Positions 9,249 through 17,716 of a stretch of DNA of 64,000 nucleotides are shown piece by piece (position 1 is the stretch's first letter; each line of letters opens with the position of its first letter). The stretch is taken from the NCBI RefSeq assembly GCF_014212355.1, contig NZ_JACKXD010000004.1:62001-126000 (forward strand), written 5' to 3'. A model generated the notes under the pieces. The model saw nothing but the letters and a program-made list of their open reading frames with translations, did no database searches and was not told where the DNA came from. The stretch is from Halobellus ruber. GTDB taxonomy: Archaea > Halobacteriota > Halobacteria > Halobacteriales > Haloferacaceae. A program made the position numbers and the translations under genes.

Positions 9249-10207
9249 GCGGCGACGACGACGCCCGGTCGGACGGCGGGATCGCCGCCGGCCGGACCGG
9301 CGCCGAACGGGAGCTCAAACGCGGCCCGGTCCAGCGGTGGGTCAACAAGGCGATCAAGGACCCACAGCGGGTCTACCGCGCGATGTTCTACGTCGCAACG
9401 ATCTTCTTCCTCATCACGACGCTTTTTCCCTTCTACTTCCTTCTGGTGCTCGCGATCACGCCCGACACCGGGGCGCTCGCGGTTCTCCCGCAGCTGAATA
9501 CGCTTCAGTTCGGCGTGTTCCTGGAGGTGTTCCAGAAGATCAACTTCCTCCGGTACATGATCAACAGCATCGTCCTGGCGCTGACGACCACCGCCCTGGT
9601 GCTGCTTCTCGCCAGCCTCGCGGGGTACGTCTTCGGCCGCCTGGAGTTCCCGGGGCGACAGCCGATGATGCTGCTGATCCTGGCGATCAGCTACTTCCCG
9701 CCGGCGGCGTTCTTCGTGCCGCTGTACCAGCTGTTCACGGGGAACGTGATCTCCGGGGTGAGCCTCTACAACACGCCGGGGTCGATGATCCTCCCGTTCA
9801 GCGCGCTCTTTATGCCGCTGTCGATATTCATCCTCACGACGTTCTACGGGCAGATCCCCGACGGGCTCGAGGACGCCGCCCGGGTGGAGGGGACGACGCG
9901 GCTCGGCGCGCTGTTCCGCGTGATCGTCCCGCTGTCGGCGCCCGGCGTCGCGACCGCGGGGGTGCTCACCTTCATCGCGGTCTACAACGAGTTCTTCTTC
10001 AGCCAGCTGATGAACAACGGCCAGCCGGAGAACTGGGCACCGATCGTCGGCGGCCTCCTCAGCCTCCAGCGCGCGGGGCAGTTCGAGGTCACCTACGGCG
10101 TTATGGCGGCCGGTAGCATCATCGCGGTGATCCCGGTCGCCGTCCTGGTCGTGATCGCACAGGAGAAGATCGTGAGCGGACTCACCTCCGGGGCACTCAA
10201 GGAGTAA
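9245..10207 (+). CDS. ABC sugar permease, MalG/UgpE type
   Basis: 320 residues. An acidic cytoplasmic N-terminus of about 45 residues precedes six membrane segments. The EAA loop reads DGLEDAARVEGTTRLG near 210-225. The start overlaps the preceding permease stop (ATGA), and the ATPase gene follows after four bases. Together they form the MalFGK2-type importer core. Confidence 0.93.
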   Translation: MSGDDDARSDGGIAAGRTGAERELKRGPVQRWVNKAIKDPQRVYRAMFYVATIFFLITTLFPFYFLLVLAITPDTGALAVLPQLNTLQFGVFLEVFQKINFLRYMINSIVLALTTTALVLLLASLAGYVFGRLEFPGRQPMMLLILAISYFPPAAFFVPLYQLFTGNVISGVSLYNTPGSMILPFSALFMPLSIFILTTFYGQIPDGLEDAARVEGTTRLGALFRVIVPLSAPGVATAGVLTFIAVYNEFFFSQLMNNGQPENWAPIVGGLLSLQRAGQFEVTYGVMAAGSIIAVIPVAVLVVIAQEKIVSGLTSGALKE

Positions 10208-10211
10208 CACT

Positions 10212-11402
10212 ATGGCACGAGTACAACTCGAACACGTCACCAAACGGTACGACGACGTAACGGCCGTCGACGATATGAACCTCGACATCAACCACGGGGA
10301 GTTCGTCACTCTCGTGGGTCCGTCGGGGTGCGGCAAGTCGACGACGATGGAGACCATCTCGGGGCTGACGGTGCCCACGGAGGGCACCGTCCGCATCGGC
10401 GAGCGGGACGTGACGAACCTGCCGCCGAAGGACCGCGGGATCTCGATGGTCTTCCAGAACATCGCGCTGTTCCCGCACATGGACGTCTATGAGAACATCT
10501 CCTTCGGCCTCCGCCTCCGCAACTACGAGAAGGAGGAGATCGACGATCGGGTCGACGAGGCCGCGGAGGTCGTCGAACTGGAGGGGATGCTCGATCGGAT
10601 GCCCGACGAGATGTCCGGCGGGCAGCGCCAGCGGGTCGCGATCGCCCGGGCGATCGTCCGCGATCCCGACGTCTTCCTGATGGACGAGCCGCTGGCGAAC
10701 CTGGACGCGAAGCTCCGCGTCCATATGCGCACGCAGCTTCAGCGGCTCCACCGCGAACTCGACACGACGATCATCTACGTCACGCACAACCAGGCGGAGG
10801 CGATGACGATGTCCGACCGGATCGCGGTGCTCGACACCGGCCAACTCCAGCAGATCGCGCCGCCGCTGGTCTGTTACAACGAGCCGGCGAACCTCTTCGT
10901 GGCGACGTTCATCGGCTCGCCGTCGATGAACACGATCGAGGGGGAGATCACGAACGACGGGTTCGCCTCCACGTACGGGCAGGTCGCCGCCGAGTTCGAC
11001 CCGACCGCGTTCGGGCTCACGCCCGGCCAGTCGGTCACGCTGGGCGTCAGGCCGGAGGACGTCTACGTCACCGCCCTCGTCGATGACCTCGCACACCCGA
11101 CGGCCCCGATCCCGACCCGCTCGGACGTGCTCGAACCGATGGGCGACGAGATCTTCGTCTACCTGGTGACCGAGGACGTCGCGGAGGGCGGCAGTATGGA
11201 GGAGGGCTCGGACCCCGGCGAGATCCTGATGAGCGTCGACCCCGACAGCGACATCCAGGAGGAAGAGGAGATGGACGTAATCTTGGACCGCTCGAAGCTC
11301 CACCTCTTCGACGAGGACGGCGAGGCGATCACCCACGGGCTCGTCGAGGCGCCGGCCGCGGCAGGCGGCCCCACCGGCACGGAGGTCGAAGGGGACGACT
11401 GA
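10212..11402 (+). CDS. ABC sugar transporter ATPase, MalK/UgpC type
   Basis: 396 residues. The nucleotide-binding domain has Walker A GPSGCGKST (36-44), Q-loop VFQN (80-83), signature MSGGQ (134-138), Walker B VFLMDEP (154-160) and the switch His192. A C-terminal TOBE/regulatory region follows (about 240-396) and is longer than usual because of an acidic insert near 330-350. It powers the importer encoded just upstream. The stop overlaps the ATG of the next small gene (TGATG). Confidence 0.95.
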   Translation: MARVQLEHVTKRYDDVTAVDDMNLDINHGEFVTLVGPSGCGKSTTMETISGLTVPTEGTVRIGERDVTNLPPKDRGISMVFQNIALFPHMDVYENISFGLRLRNYEKEEIDDRVDEAAEVVELEGMLDRMPDEMSGGQRQRVAIARAIVRDPDVFLMDEPLANLDAKLRVHMRTQLQRLHRELDTTIIYVTHNQAEAMTMSDRIAVLDTGQLQQIAPPLVCYNEPANLFVATFIGSPSMNTIEGEITNDGFASTYGQVAAEFDPTAFGLTPGQSVTLGVRPEDVYVTALVDDLAHPTAPIPTRSDVLEPMGDEIFVYLVTEDVAEGGSMEEGSDPGEILMSVDPDSDIQEEEEMDVILDRSKLHLFDEDGEAITHGLVEAPAAAGGPTGTEVEGDD

Positions 11403-11605
11403 TGGTCGAGTTCGCCGTCCTCGCGTACGTGGGCGCAGTGATCTTCCTGTTTTTCTTCTGGGCGTACGGGTTCGTCTCCTTCGCCCTGGACCTGAAGAAC
11501 AAGATCATCCCCGGTATCCGTCGGTACCGCCGCGGGCGGCGCAAGCAGGCCGAAGAAGAGCGGGAGCGCCGCGAGCGCGAGGAACGCGAAGAGCAGCTCT
11601 ACTGA
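11402..11605 (+). CDS. Small single-span membrane protein at the end of the ABC importer operon
   Basis: 67 residues: one hydrophobic segment (about 5-30, rich in Phe) followed by a basic turn (RRYRRGRRK) and a strongly charged Glu/Arg helix (about 48-65) that looks like a short coiled coil. The start codon overlaps the ATPase stop by one base, so it is very probably co-translated. Function unknown. It may be an accessory or assembly subunit of this importer. Confidence 0.75.
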   Translation: MVEFAVLAYVGAVIFLFFFWAYGFVSFALDLKNKIIPGIRRYRRGRRKQAEEERERREREEREEQLY

Positions 11606-11784
11606 CGGTCGACAGTTCCCGCCGACGAGGCGTTTCAGTTCGATGGTGTGATCGGCAGACTGTTGCACGAGGGTCGGGTTCAAATTCCGAGGCGTGGGCA
11701 CCAGTATACCGAGTGCGAGGAACGCTCGCCGCGAGCCGTCGGTCCCGTCGGATCGTGCGACGATGAACTCCGCTGCCGACGTAC

Positions 11785-11818
11785 TTACTGGATTTTTACT
11801 CGGTTTCCAGTAAATATC
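11785..11818 (+). promoter_or_regulatory. Inverted-repeat operator overlapping the promoter of the UspA gene
   Basis: A perfect 8-base inverted repeat, ttactgga at 11785-11792 and tccagtaa at 11806-11813, flanks 13 bases. Its right arm runs into the probable TATA box taaatat (11811-11817), about 45 bases before the ATG at 11860. Such overlap is typical of an archaeal repressor site. The protein that binds it is unknown. Confidence 0.55.
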
Positions 11819-11859
11819 TCGAAAAACTCAAGTGCTCGGGGGACCTCCCTACAGACACA

Positions 11860-12339
11860 ATGAGTATGAACACAGTCCTTCTCGCGATCGGATCGCAGGA
11901 CGAACACCGGCTCCCGGAACTCGTCGACACCGCGACGTCGATCGTCGACTCCGACGGGCGAATCGTGCTGCTGCACGTCTTCGACCGGGACCAGTACGAC
12001 ACCATCGAGGCACAGCTCCACCTCGGCGAGGACTCCGAAGTCACGCCCGACGACATCTCGAAGCGCTCGCGGCTCGTCGGCGAGGTCACGGAACGACTCG
12101 ACGAGGCGGGCGTTGACTACGTCGTCCGCGGCGCTCTCGGCGACGTCTCCGACGCCATCCTCCGACGGTCGCGGTCCGAGAACGCCGACCTGGTCGTCGT
12201 GGGCGGGCGCAACCGCTCGGCCACCGGGAAGGCGCTGTTCGGTTCGACGGCACAGAAGGTGCTGCTGGAGTCAGAAGTCCCAGTGACGTTCGTGAAGGCG
12301 CAGTCGAAGAAGCCGCAGCGCGCCGCTGCCCCCGCGTAA
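11860..12339 (+). CDS. Universal stress protein, UspA family
   Basis: 159 residues, one Usp domain with a Rossmann-like fold. The N-terminus MNTVLLAIGS and the C-terminal motif GGRNRSATGKALFGST are recognisable. The nucleotide-binding pattern G-2x-G-9x-G-S/T is not fully kept, as an Asn occupies the second Gly. It may bind AMP/ATP weakly or not at all. It has its own promoter with an inverted-repeat operator and no operon partner. Confidence 0.9.
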   Translation: MSMNTVLLAIGSQDEHRLPELVDTATSIVDSDGRIVLLHVFDRDQYDTIEAQLHLGEDSEVTPDDISKRSRLVGEVTERLDEAGVDYVVRGALGDVSDAILRRSRSENADLVVVGGRNRSATGKALFGSTAQKVLLESEVPVTFVKAQSKKPQRAAAPA

Positions 12340-12418
12340 GCCGACCTCCGTTCGGAGCCGTCTCTCGTTTTCAGTACCCCGCCGACAAGTGCTAACCCCG
12401 CCGGCCCGAACCCCGCGT

Positions 12419-13627
12419 ATGAACGGCGACCGGCGACGGTTTCTGCGGGCGGGACTCGCGGCCGGCACCCTCGCGTTCGCCGGGTGTGCCGCGAGCCCCC
12501 CGACATCCGACGGCGACGGAGCCACGAACGGCGGGACCACCGCACCCGACGACGCCGGCGGGGACGGAACCCACGAGGTCGAGACGATCGTCGACGACCT
12601 CGATCAGCCCTGGGGACTCGCGGTCGCGCCCGACGGCGCAACCCTGGTCACCGAGCGCCCGGGCGGGTTCGTCCGGGCCGCCCCCGACGGCACGACGACC
12701 CGGATCGACGGCACGCCCGAGGTGTTCGCCGGCGGCCAGGGCGGGCTGCTGGACGTGGCGCTTCACCCCGACTACCCCGACAGCCCGTGGGTGTATCTCA
12801 CCTACTCGGTGGCGAACGGCGCGGGCGAAACCACGACCCGCCTCGGTCGCGGTCTGCTCGCGCCCGACGGCGCCCGACTCGACGACTTCGAGGTCCTTCA
12901 TACCGCCGAGCCGTTCGTCGAGTCGAACGGCCACTTCGGCTCCCGGGTCGTCTTCGGCCCCGACGACCGCGCGTACGTCACCGTCGGCGACCGGCAGTTC
13001 AAGGACTTCGGCCCCGAGCACACCGCCCAGGACCTGACCACCGACCACGGGGCCGTCCTCCGGTTCGAGCCGGACGGGTCGATCCCATCCGGGAACCCGT
13101 TCGTCGACGACCCCGACGCCCGGGACCCGATCTTCAGCTACGGCCACCGCAACCCGCAGGGACTCGCGGTCCACCCCGGGACGGGCGACCTCTGGGAGCA
13201 CGAACACGGCGAGCAGGACGGCGACGAGATCAACATCCTCCAGCAGGGCGGCAACTTCGGGTGGCCGGTCGCGACCGAGGCCTGCACCTACGGCGGCGGC
13301 GAGCCGATCGGTGTCTCCCACGACGACCGCGCCGACGTCGTCGCCCCGGTCCACTACTGGCCCTGCGGCTCCGGCGGGTTCCCGCCCTCGGGGCTCGCGA
13401 TCTACGACGGGTCGGCGTCGGCGTGGTCCGGCGACCTGTTCGCGGGCAACCTCGCCGGGCAGTACCTGGGTCGGTTCGCGGTCGACGGTCGGGAGGTCAC
13501 GGAGGTCGGGCAACTGCTCGCCGACCGGGAGTGGCGGATCCGGGCAGTGACGGTCGGCCCCGACGATGGGCTCCTCGTCGCGGTCGACGCCGATCCCGGG
13601 CCGTTGGTGCGGCTCACACCCGCGTGA
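12419..13627 (+). CDS. Secreted PQQ-dependent sugar dehydrogenase (glucose/sorbosone dehydrogenase family)
   Basis: 402 residues. A Tat lipoprotein signal (RRRFLRAGL, lipobox FAGC) is followed by a six-bladed propeller of the soluble aldose dehydrogenase (YliI/GSDH) type. Family motifs include the DQPWGLAVAPDG first blade, HFGSRVVFGPD, YGHRNPQGL and DEINILQQGGNFGWP. These enzymes oxidise aldoses outside the cell using PQQ. Whether this host makes or imports PQQ cannot be told here. The start was placed at the ATG that opens the twin-arginine signal. It is a single gene, but its sugar-related function fits the preceding island. Confidence 0.88.
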   Translation: MNGDRRRFLRAGLAAGTLAFAGCAASPPTSDGDGATNGGTTAPDDAGGDGTHEVETIVDDLDQPWGLAVAPDGATLVTERPGGFVRAAPDGTTTRIDGTPEVFAGGQGGLLDVALHPDYPDSPWVYLTYSVANGAGETTTRLGRGLLAPDGARLDDFEVLHTAEPFVESNGHFGSRVVFGPDDRAYVTVGDRQFKDFGPEHTAQDLTTDHGAVLRFEPDGSIPSGNPFVDDPDARDPIFSYGHRNPQGLAVHPGTGDLWEHEHGEQDGDEINILQQGGNFGWPVATEACTYGGGEPIGVSHDDRADVVAPVHYWPCGSGGFPPSGLAIYDGSASAWSGDLFAGNLAGQYLGRFAVDGREVTEVGQLLADREWRIRAVTVGPDDGLLVAVDADPGPLVRLTPA

Positions 13628-13645
13628 GTGCGAGATCCGCCCGTC

Positions 13646-15148
13646 TCAGTCCGCGCCGCTCCCCACGGCGAACCGCTCGGTCCGCTCGTCGGCGTCGGAG
13701 GCGGTGACGAGCGACACCCCGACCGTGAGAAGCAACGACAGCACCATCCCGTAGAGCGCGAAGTCCCACGTCAGGTACGTCGACCCGAGGACCGTCACGC
13801 CGCCGACGGTGAACGGGGGAACGAACACGTGGGCGAGGTAGAACAGTTGCGACCCCCCGATCCCGGCGAGCATCCCCCGGCGAGTCGTCTCCGGCCAGTA
13901 GAGCGCGACCATCACGGGAAGCGCCAGTTGTGCGTACCCGCCGAAGGCGGTGCTGCCGATCTCCACTAAAGTGCCCGGCCGGAACAGGCTGGCGACGAAC
14001 GTCCCGGTCGCGAACGCGGCGACGCCGATCCGGCCGAGCCACGCCTCCCGCTCGTCGTCGGCGTCGGGGTTCACGAACGGCCGGTAGAGGTCGCGTGTGA
14101 GATACGAGGATCCCGACAGCAGCATCGAATCGGAGGAGGACATCATCGCTGCCATCGCGCCGGCGATCACAAGCGCCGCGAACCACGCCGGGGTGTAGGC
14201 GTTCAGGAGCACGGGGATCACGTTCGCACCCTCCGGGACCGCCACGCCGAGCCCCGCCGCCCACGTCCCGAGCAGGAACGCGGGGACGAAGAGTAGAAGC
14301 ACCAACACCGGCCACAGCGTGAACGACCGCTTCAGCACGCGGGCCTCTTTCGCGACGAAGAACCGTTGGTTGATCTGTGGGAACATCGTGACGCCGAACG
14401 CGATCGTCACGGCCTGGGCGATCATCCACTGCGGGGAGTAGAGCCCCCCGCCCAGCGAGAGGAACTCGGGGCGGTTCCTCGCCAGTGCCGTCGACACTTC
14501 GCCGAAGCCGCCCGCACTGGTAAGCACCCACCCGACGGCGACCCACACGATCCCGAGCATGAACACGCCCTGGATCGTGTCGGTCCACGCGACGCCGCGG
14601 AGTCCCGCGAGGACGACGTAGCCGATCATGAACAGCGTGATGAACGCTGCCCCCGCCCAGTACGGTACCGCGCCGCCGGTGAGTCCGACGATCGCCTCGC
14701 CCGCGCCCATCTGCTGGAGCATCACGTAGGGGAACAGCCAGAACAGCGACACGCCAGCCACCAGCGCGCGGAGGCGTCTCGACCCGAACCGGTCGCCGAG
14801 CATCTCCCCCAGGGTGACGTACCCCTCGACGCGACCGATCAGCCACTGGCGGTAGCCGATTGCGTACCAGAGGATCGCAAACAACAGTCCGTCCATCACG
14901 CCCATCACCAGGATCCACTCGGGCCCGGCGTTGTACGCGAGGGTGGGACCGCCGAAGAAGGTGAACGCCGAGAGCAGGGTCGCGAAGGTGGTAAACAGCA
15001 GCACGACCGTCCCGATCGACCGGCCCGCGAGGTAGTAATCCTCCGCGTCGCTGCCAGTCAGCCGGTAGGCGGCGACGCCGACCGCGAGCGCGACGAGCAG
15101 GTACGCGCCGAGCACGCCGAGTTGGACGACCAGGGCCGACTCAGCCAT
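13646..15148 (-). CDS. Sodium:solute symporter family transporter (PutP/PanF-like)
   Basis: 500 residues with about 13 hydrophobic segments; the SSS-family pattern is clear (YYLAGRSIGTVVLLFTTFAT near the first third, and a Ser-rich MSSSDSMLLSGSSYLTRD region). It couples sodium influx to uptake of an organic solute such as an amino acid, pantothenate or carboxylate; the substrate is not predictable. The start overlaps the end of the small DUF3311 gene by eight bases, which marks the usual two-gene unit. Confidence 0.9.
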   Translation of the reverse strand: MAESALVVQLGVLGAYLLVALAVGVAAYRLTGSDAEDYYLAGRSIGTVVLLFTTFATLLSAFTFFGGPTLAYNAGPEWILVMGVMDGLLFAILWYAIGYRQWLIGRVEGYVTLGEMLGDRFGSRRLRALVAGVSLFWLFPYVMLQQMGAGEAIVGLTGGAVPYWAGAAFITLFMIGYVVLAGLRGVAWTDTIQGVFMLGIVWVAVGWVLTSAGGFGEVSTALARNRPEFLSLGGGLYSPQWMIAQAVTIAFGVTMFPQINQRFFVAKEARVLKRSFTLWPVLVLLLFVPAFLLGTWAAGLGVAVPEGANVIPVLLNAYTPAWFAALVIAGAMAAMMSSSDSMLLSGSSYLTRDLYRPFVNPDADDEREAWLGRIGVAAFATGTFVASLFRPGTLVEIGSTAFGGYAQLALPVMVALYWPETTRRGMLAGIGGSQLFYLAHVFVPPFTVGGVTVLGSTYLTWDFALYGMVLSLLLTVGVSLVTASDADERTERFAVGSGAD

Positions 15149-15371
15149 CGGTCCGCACCTCCCCGTCGACGTTCATTCCACGATCCCACGCCCCGCGGGT
15201 GAACCCCGCAAACGCGACTGCCGCCAGCACCATCCACCCGACGTGCCACCACAGCCACACGGGCAACCCCGCCCACGTCGTCGCGGATCCCCAGAGGAAC
15301 CACGGAATTCCGAACGCGGTGAGCACTCCGAAGACGGCGATCCAGAGATAATCGGTCTTCTTTCGCGTCAT
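15141..15371 (-). CDS. DUF3311 small membrane protein, symporter partner
   Basis: 76 residues with two hydrophobic segments (about 10-30 and 38-58). The FGIPWFLWG and LPVWLWWHVGW patterns match DUF3311-type proteins, which are commonly encoded in front of SSS-family symporters, as here. It probably acts as a small subunit or stability factor of the transporter; this role is inferred from gene pairing. Confidence 0.8.
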   Translation of the reverse strand: MTRKKTDYLWIAVFGVLTAFGIPWFLWGSATTWAGLPVWLWWHVGWMVLAAVAFAGFTRGAWDRGMNVDGEVRTDG

Positions 15372-15562
15372 CGAACGAAATTAAGCACTTCACGGTCGTA
15401 AGTATTTCTATATCTAATTCGGAGTAGTGAATCGAAGAGATATTTTTTTCGCGGTTCCGAACCGACAGCCAGCTTTCCCTCACGAGGTCGCCCGACCGAC
15501 CGTATGCCTCGAAGCGCGGAGTTCGGGTTCCCGAGTACGACAGTTATTTGCCGGGAGCGGCC

Positions 15563-15574
15563 CGTATATATACA
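15563..15574 (+). promoter_or_regulatory. TATA box of dnaG
   Basis: cgtatatatac is a near-ideal archaeal TATA box. It would start transcription around 15597, leaving a leader of about 38 bases before the ATG at 15635. Confidence 0.6.
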
Positions 15575-15634
15575 CGTCATCGGGCTTCCCATGACGCGCA
15601 CATCACTCACACGCCCCCACAGGGGGATTCACCA

Positions 15635-17233
15635 ATGGAAGACACTGAAAAATACCTCATTCACGCGGCGATCACGGCGGACGGCGTCGTGGAGCGCTCC
15701 GACGTCGTCGGGGCCATCTTCGGGCAGACCGAGGGCCTCCTCGGCGACGACCTGGACCTCCGGGACCTCCAGCAGTCCTCGAAGGTCGGACGCATCGACG
15801 TCGAGATCGACTCCCAGAACGGGCAGTCGTTCGGCACAGTCACCATCGCGAGCACCCTCGATCGGGTCAAGACCGCGATCCTGGCGGCCTCGCTCGAAAC
15901 CATCACCAGAGTCGGGCCCTGCCGGGCCACCGTGGAGGTCACCGACATAGAGGACGTCCGGGAGGCAAAGCGCCGCGAGGTCGTCGAGCGCGCGAAGGAA
16001 CTCCTCTCGGAGTCGTTCGACGAGAGCGTGATGTCCTCCTCGGAGATCCTCGACGAAGTGAAAGAGAGCGTCCGGATCGAGGACATCGGCGAGTACGAGG
16101 GCCTCCCCGCCGGCCCCCGGGTCGGCGAGTCGGACGCGGTCGTCGTCGTGGAGGGGCGAGCCGACGTGCTGAACCTCCTCCGCTACGGGGTCAAAAACGC
16201 GATCGGGGTCGAAGGTACCAACGTCCCCGACGCGGTGGCGGACCTCACCCAGGAGCGGACCACGACCGCGTTCCTCGACGGCGACCGCGGCGGCCGGCTC
16301 ATCCTCCGTGAGCTCACGCAGGTGGGCGACGTCGACCACGTCGCGTTCGCGCCCGAGGGGCGGTCCGTCGAGGACTTAGACCGCCACGAGGTGTTCGCGG
16401 CGCTCCGGAACAAGGACCCGATCGGCGCAGTCGAGGTCGATCCTTCGAGGTCGGCCGACACCCACGACGACCCCGAGGGTGAGCCGCCGGACCCTCGACA
16501 GGGGTCGCCGACGACTGAGTCGGCGGCCCCGCGGGCCGACAGGCTCGACGCACAGGAGTACGAGTACGACGCCCACGACGGGTCGCGAGCCGCGCGTTCG
16601 GACGCCAGCGACACCGAAGCCTCGACGGGGGCCACCCCGGCGGACGACGACGCGGCCGCCACGGCGTCAGCGACGGCGGACCCCGACGGCTCCGCGAGCG
16701 CTCCCCCGGCGTCGAACGGCACCGCCGAGGCTGCCTCGACCGGGGATCGGGGGACCCCGGAGACGTCGTCCCCCCGCGAGGCCGACGACGGCGACGTCGA
16801 AGGCGGGGCCGACGGGACCGGCAGCGACGCTACCGACGGTGAGGCCTCGCCGCAGGCGGCCGACGGCGCCGACAGCGGTGGAGACGGCGCCGACAGCGAC
16901 GACGCACCCGACGCGGACGACGCCCCGCGCTCGCTCGCGGACCACGTCCGGGAGGTCATCGACGGGGACAGCGGCACCGTCCGGCTTCTCGACGACGACC
17001 TCGCGACCGCCCGTGAGGCGCCCGCTGCCGACGCGTTCGACGCCATCGACGGGGCCGACCCCGCCCCGTACGCGGTCGTCCTCGACGGGGAGTTCACCCA
17101 GCGGCTGCTCGACATCGCGGCCCAGCGCGGCGTCGACCACGCGATCGCGGCCACCACCGGCGAGTTCGTGAAAAAGCCGGTCGGCGTCAGGCTCCGCACC
17201 GCCGACCAGCTCGCGAACTCCGTCGCAGGCTGA
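15635..17233 (+). CDS. dnaG: Archaeal DnaG primase-like protein
   Basis: 532 residues from the ATG that opens [10 protein letters not shown]; an upstream in-frame extension from 15548 lacks acidic character and is not used. The N-terminal part is followed by a TOPRIM domain (about 166-245) with Glu173 in VVVEGRAD and the Asp pair in LDGDRGG (215-217), which bind Mg. In archaea DnaG associates with the RNA exosome, and primase activity is reported in some species. An Ala/Asp/Ser/Thr-rich linker of about 180 residues (270-450) separates TOPRIM from a short C-terminal domain. The linker is much longer than in non-halophiles. Confidence 0.93.
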   Translation: MEDTEKYLIHAAITADGVVERSDVVGAIFGQTEGLLGDDLDLRDLQQSSKVGRIDVEIDSQNGQSFGTVTIASTLDRVKTAILAASLETITRVGPCRATVEVTDIEDVREAKRREVVERAKELLSESFDESVMSSSEILDEVKESVRIEDIGEYEGLPAGPRVGESDAVVVVEGRADVLNLLRYGVKNAIGVEGTNVPDAVADLTQERTTTAFLDGDRGGRLILRELTQVGDVDHVAFAPEGRSVEDLDRHEVFAALRNKDPIGAVEVDPSRSADTHDDPEGEPPDPRQGSPTTESAAPRADRLDAQEYEYDAHDGSRAARSDASDTEASTGATPADDDAAATASATADPDGSASAPPASNGTAEAASTGDRGTPETSSPREADDGDVEGGADGTGSDATDGEASPQAADGADSGGDGADSDDAPDADDAPRSLADHVREVIDGDSGTVRLLDDDLATAREAPAADAFDAIDGADPAPYAVVLDGEFTQRLLDIAAQRGVDHAIAATTGEFVKKPVGVRLRTADQLANSVAG

Positions 17234-17260
17234 CCCCGGCGGTCCGAGCGCAAACCCGAC

Positions 17261-17716
17261 TCAGCCGTGCGCTTCGGGCACGTCGTGAGCGTACACAACT
17301 GCCTCGTCGGCACAGCCCTCGACCGACTCGTAGAACTGCGGCCGGCGGTCGAGCGGGCGGAAGTCGGCCGACTCGTACAGCGACCGCGCAGGGTCGTTGT
17401 CCGCCGCGACCGCGAGCGTCACCCGCGTTCCGGGCGCCTGTCTGTCGACGACGGCGTCGACCAGCGCCCGCCCGTGGCCCTCGCGGCGGTAGTCGGGGTG
17501 GACCACCAGCTCCGCGAGGTGCGTGTCGCCCTCGCCGATAACCAGCGCGTAGCCGACCGGGTGGTCGCCGTTTCCGGCGGCGTCGTCCCCGTCGACGGCG
17601 ACCAGACAGGTCCCGACGGCTTCCGCCGCTGCGAGCAGCCGGGGCGACGGCGCGTCGAGAAGCGTCTGCAGCGAGGCGATCGCGGTAGCGTCGCCGGCGC
17701 GTACGGGGCGGATCAC
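17261..17716 (-). CDS. GNAT family N-acetyltransferase
   Basis: 151 residues, GTG start. The acetyl-CoA binding motif appears as ELVVHPDYRREGHGRALV (R-x-x-G-x-G pattern near residues 75-92), and the following NDPARSLYESADF segment is the usual alpha4-beta6 region. This is typical of RimI-like and other small acetyltransferases; the acceptor is unknown. The start overlaps the stop of the upstream DUF92 gene by four bases (GTGA), so the two are coupled. Confidence 0.85.
   Translation of the reverse strand: MIRPVRAGDATAIASLQTLLDAPSPRLLAAAEAVGTCLVAVDGDDAAGNGDHPVGYALVIGEGDTHLAELVVHPDYRREGHGRALVDAVVDRQAPGTRVTLAVAADNDPARSLYESADFRPLDRRPQFYESVEGCADEAVVYAHDVPEAHG

Noticed and set aside
11674-11703. 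tRNA-like T-arm (tcggg-ttcaaat-tccga) followed by an acceptor-like strand and CCA
   Set aside because: No matching 5' acceptor strand, D-arm or anticodon arm lies within 80 bases upstream, and the CCA spacing is wrong by two or three bases. It could be a relic attachment site, but chance is as likely.
15548-15634. Upstream extension of DnaG
   Set aside because: It covers the TATA box and leader and is rich in His, Arg and Pro rather than acidic.
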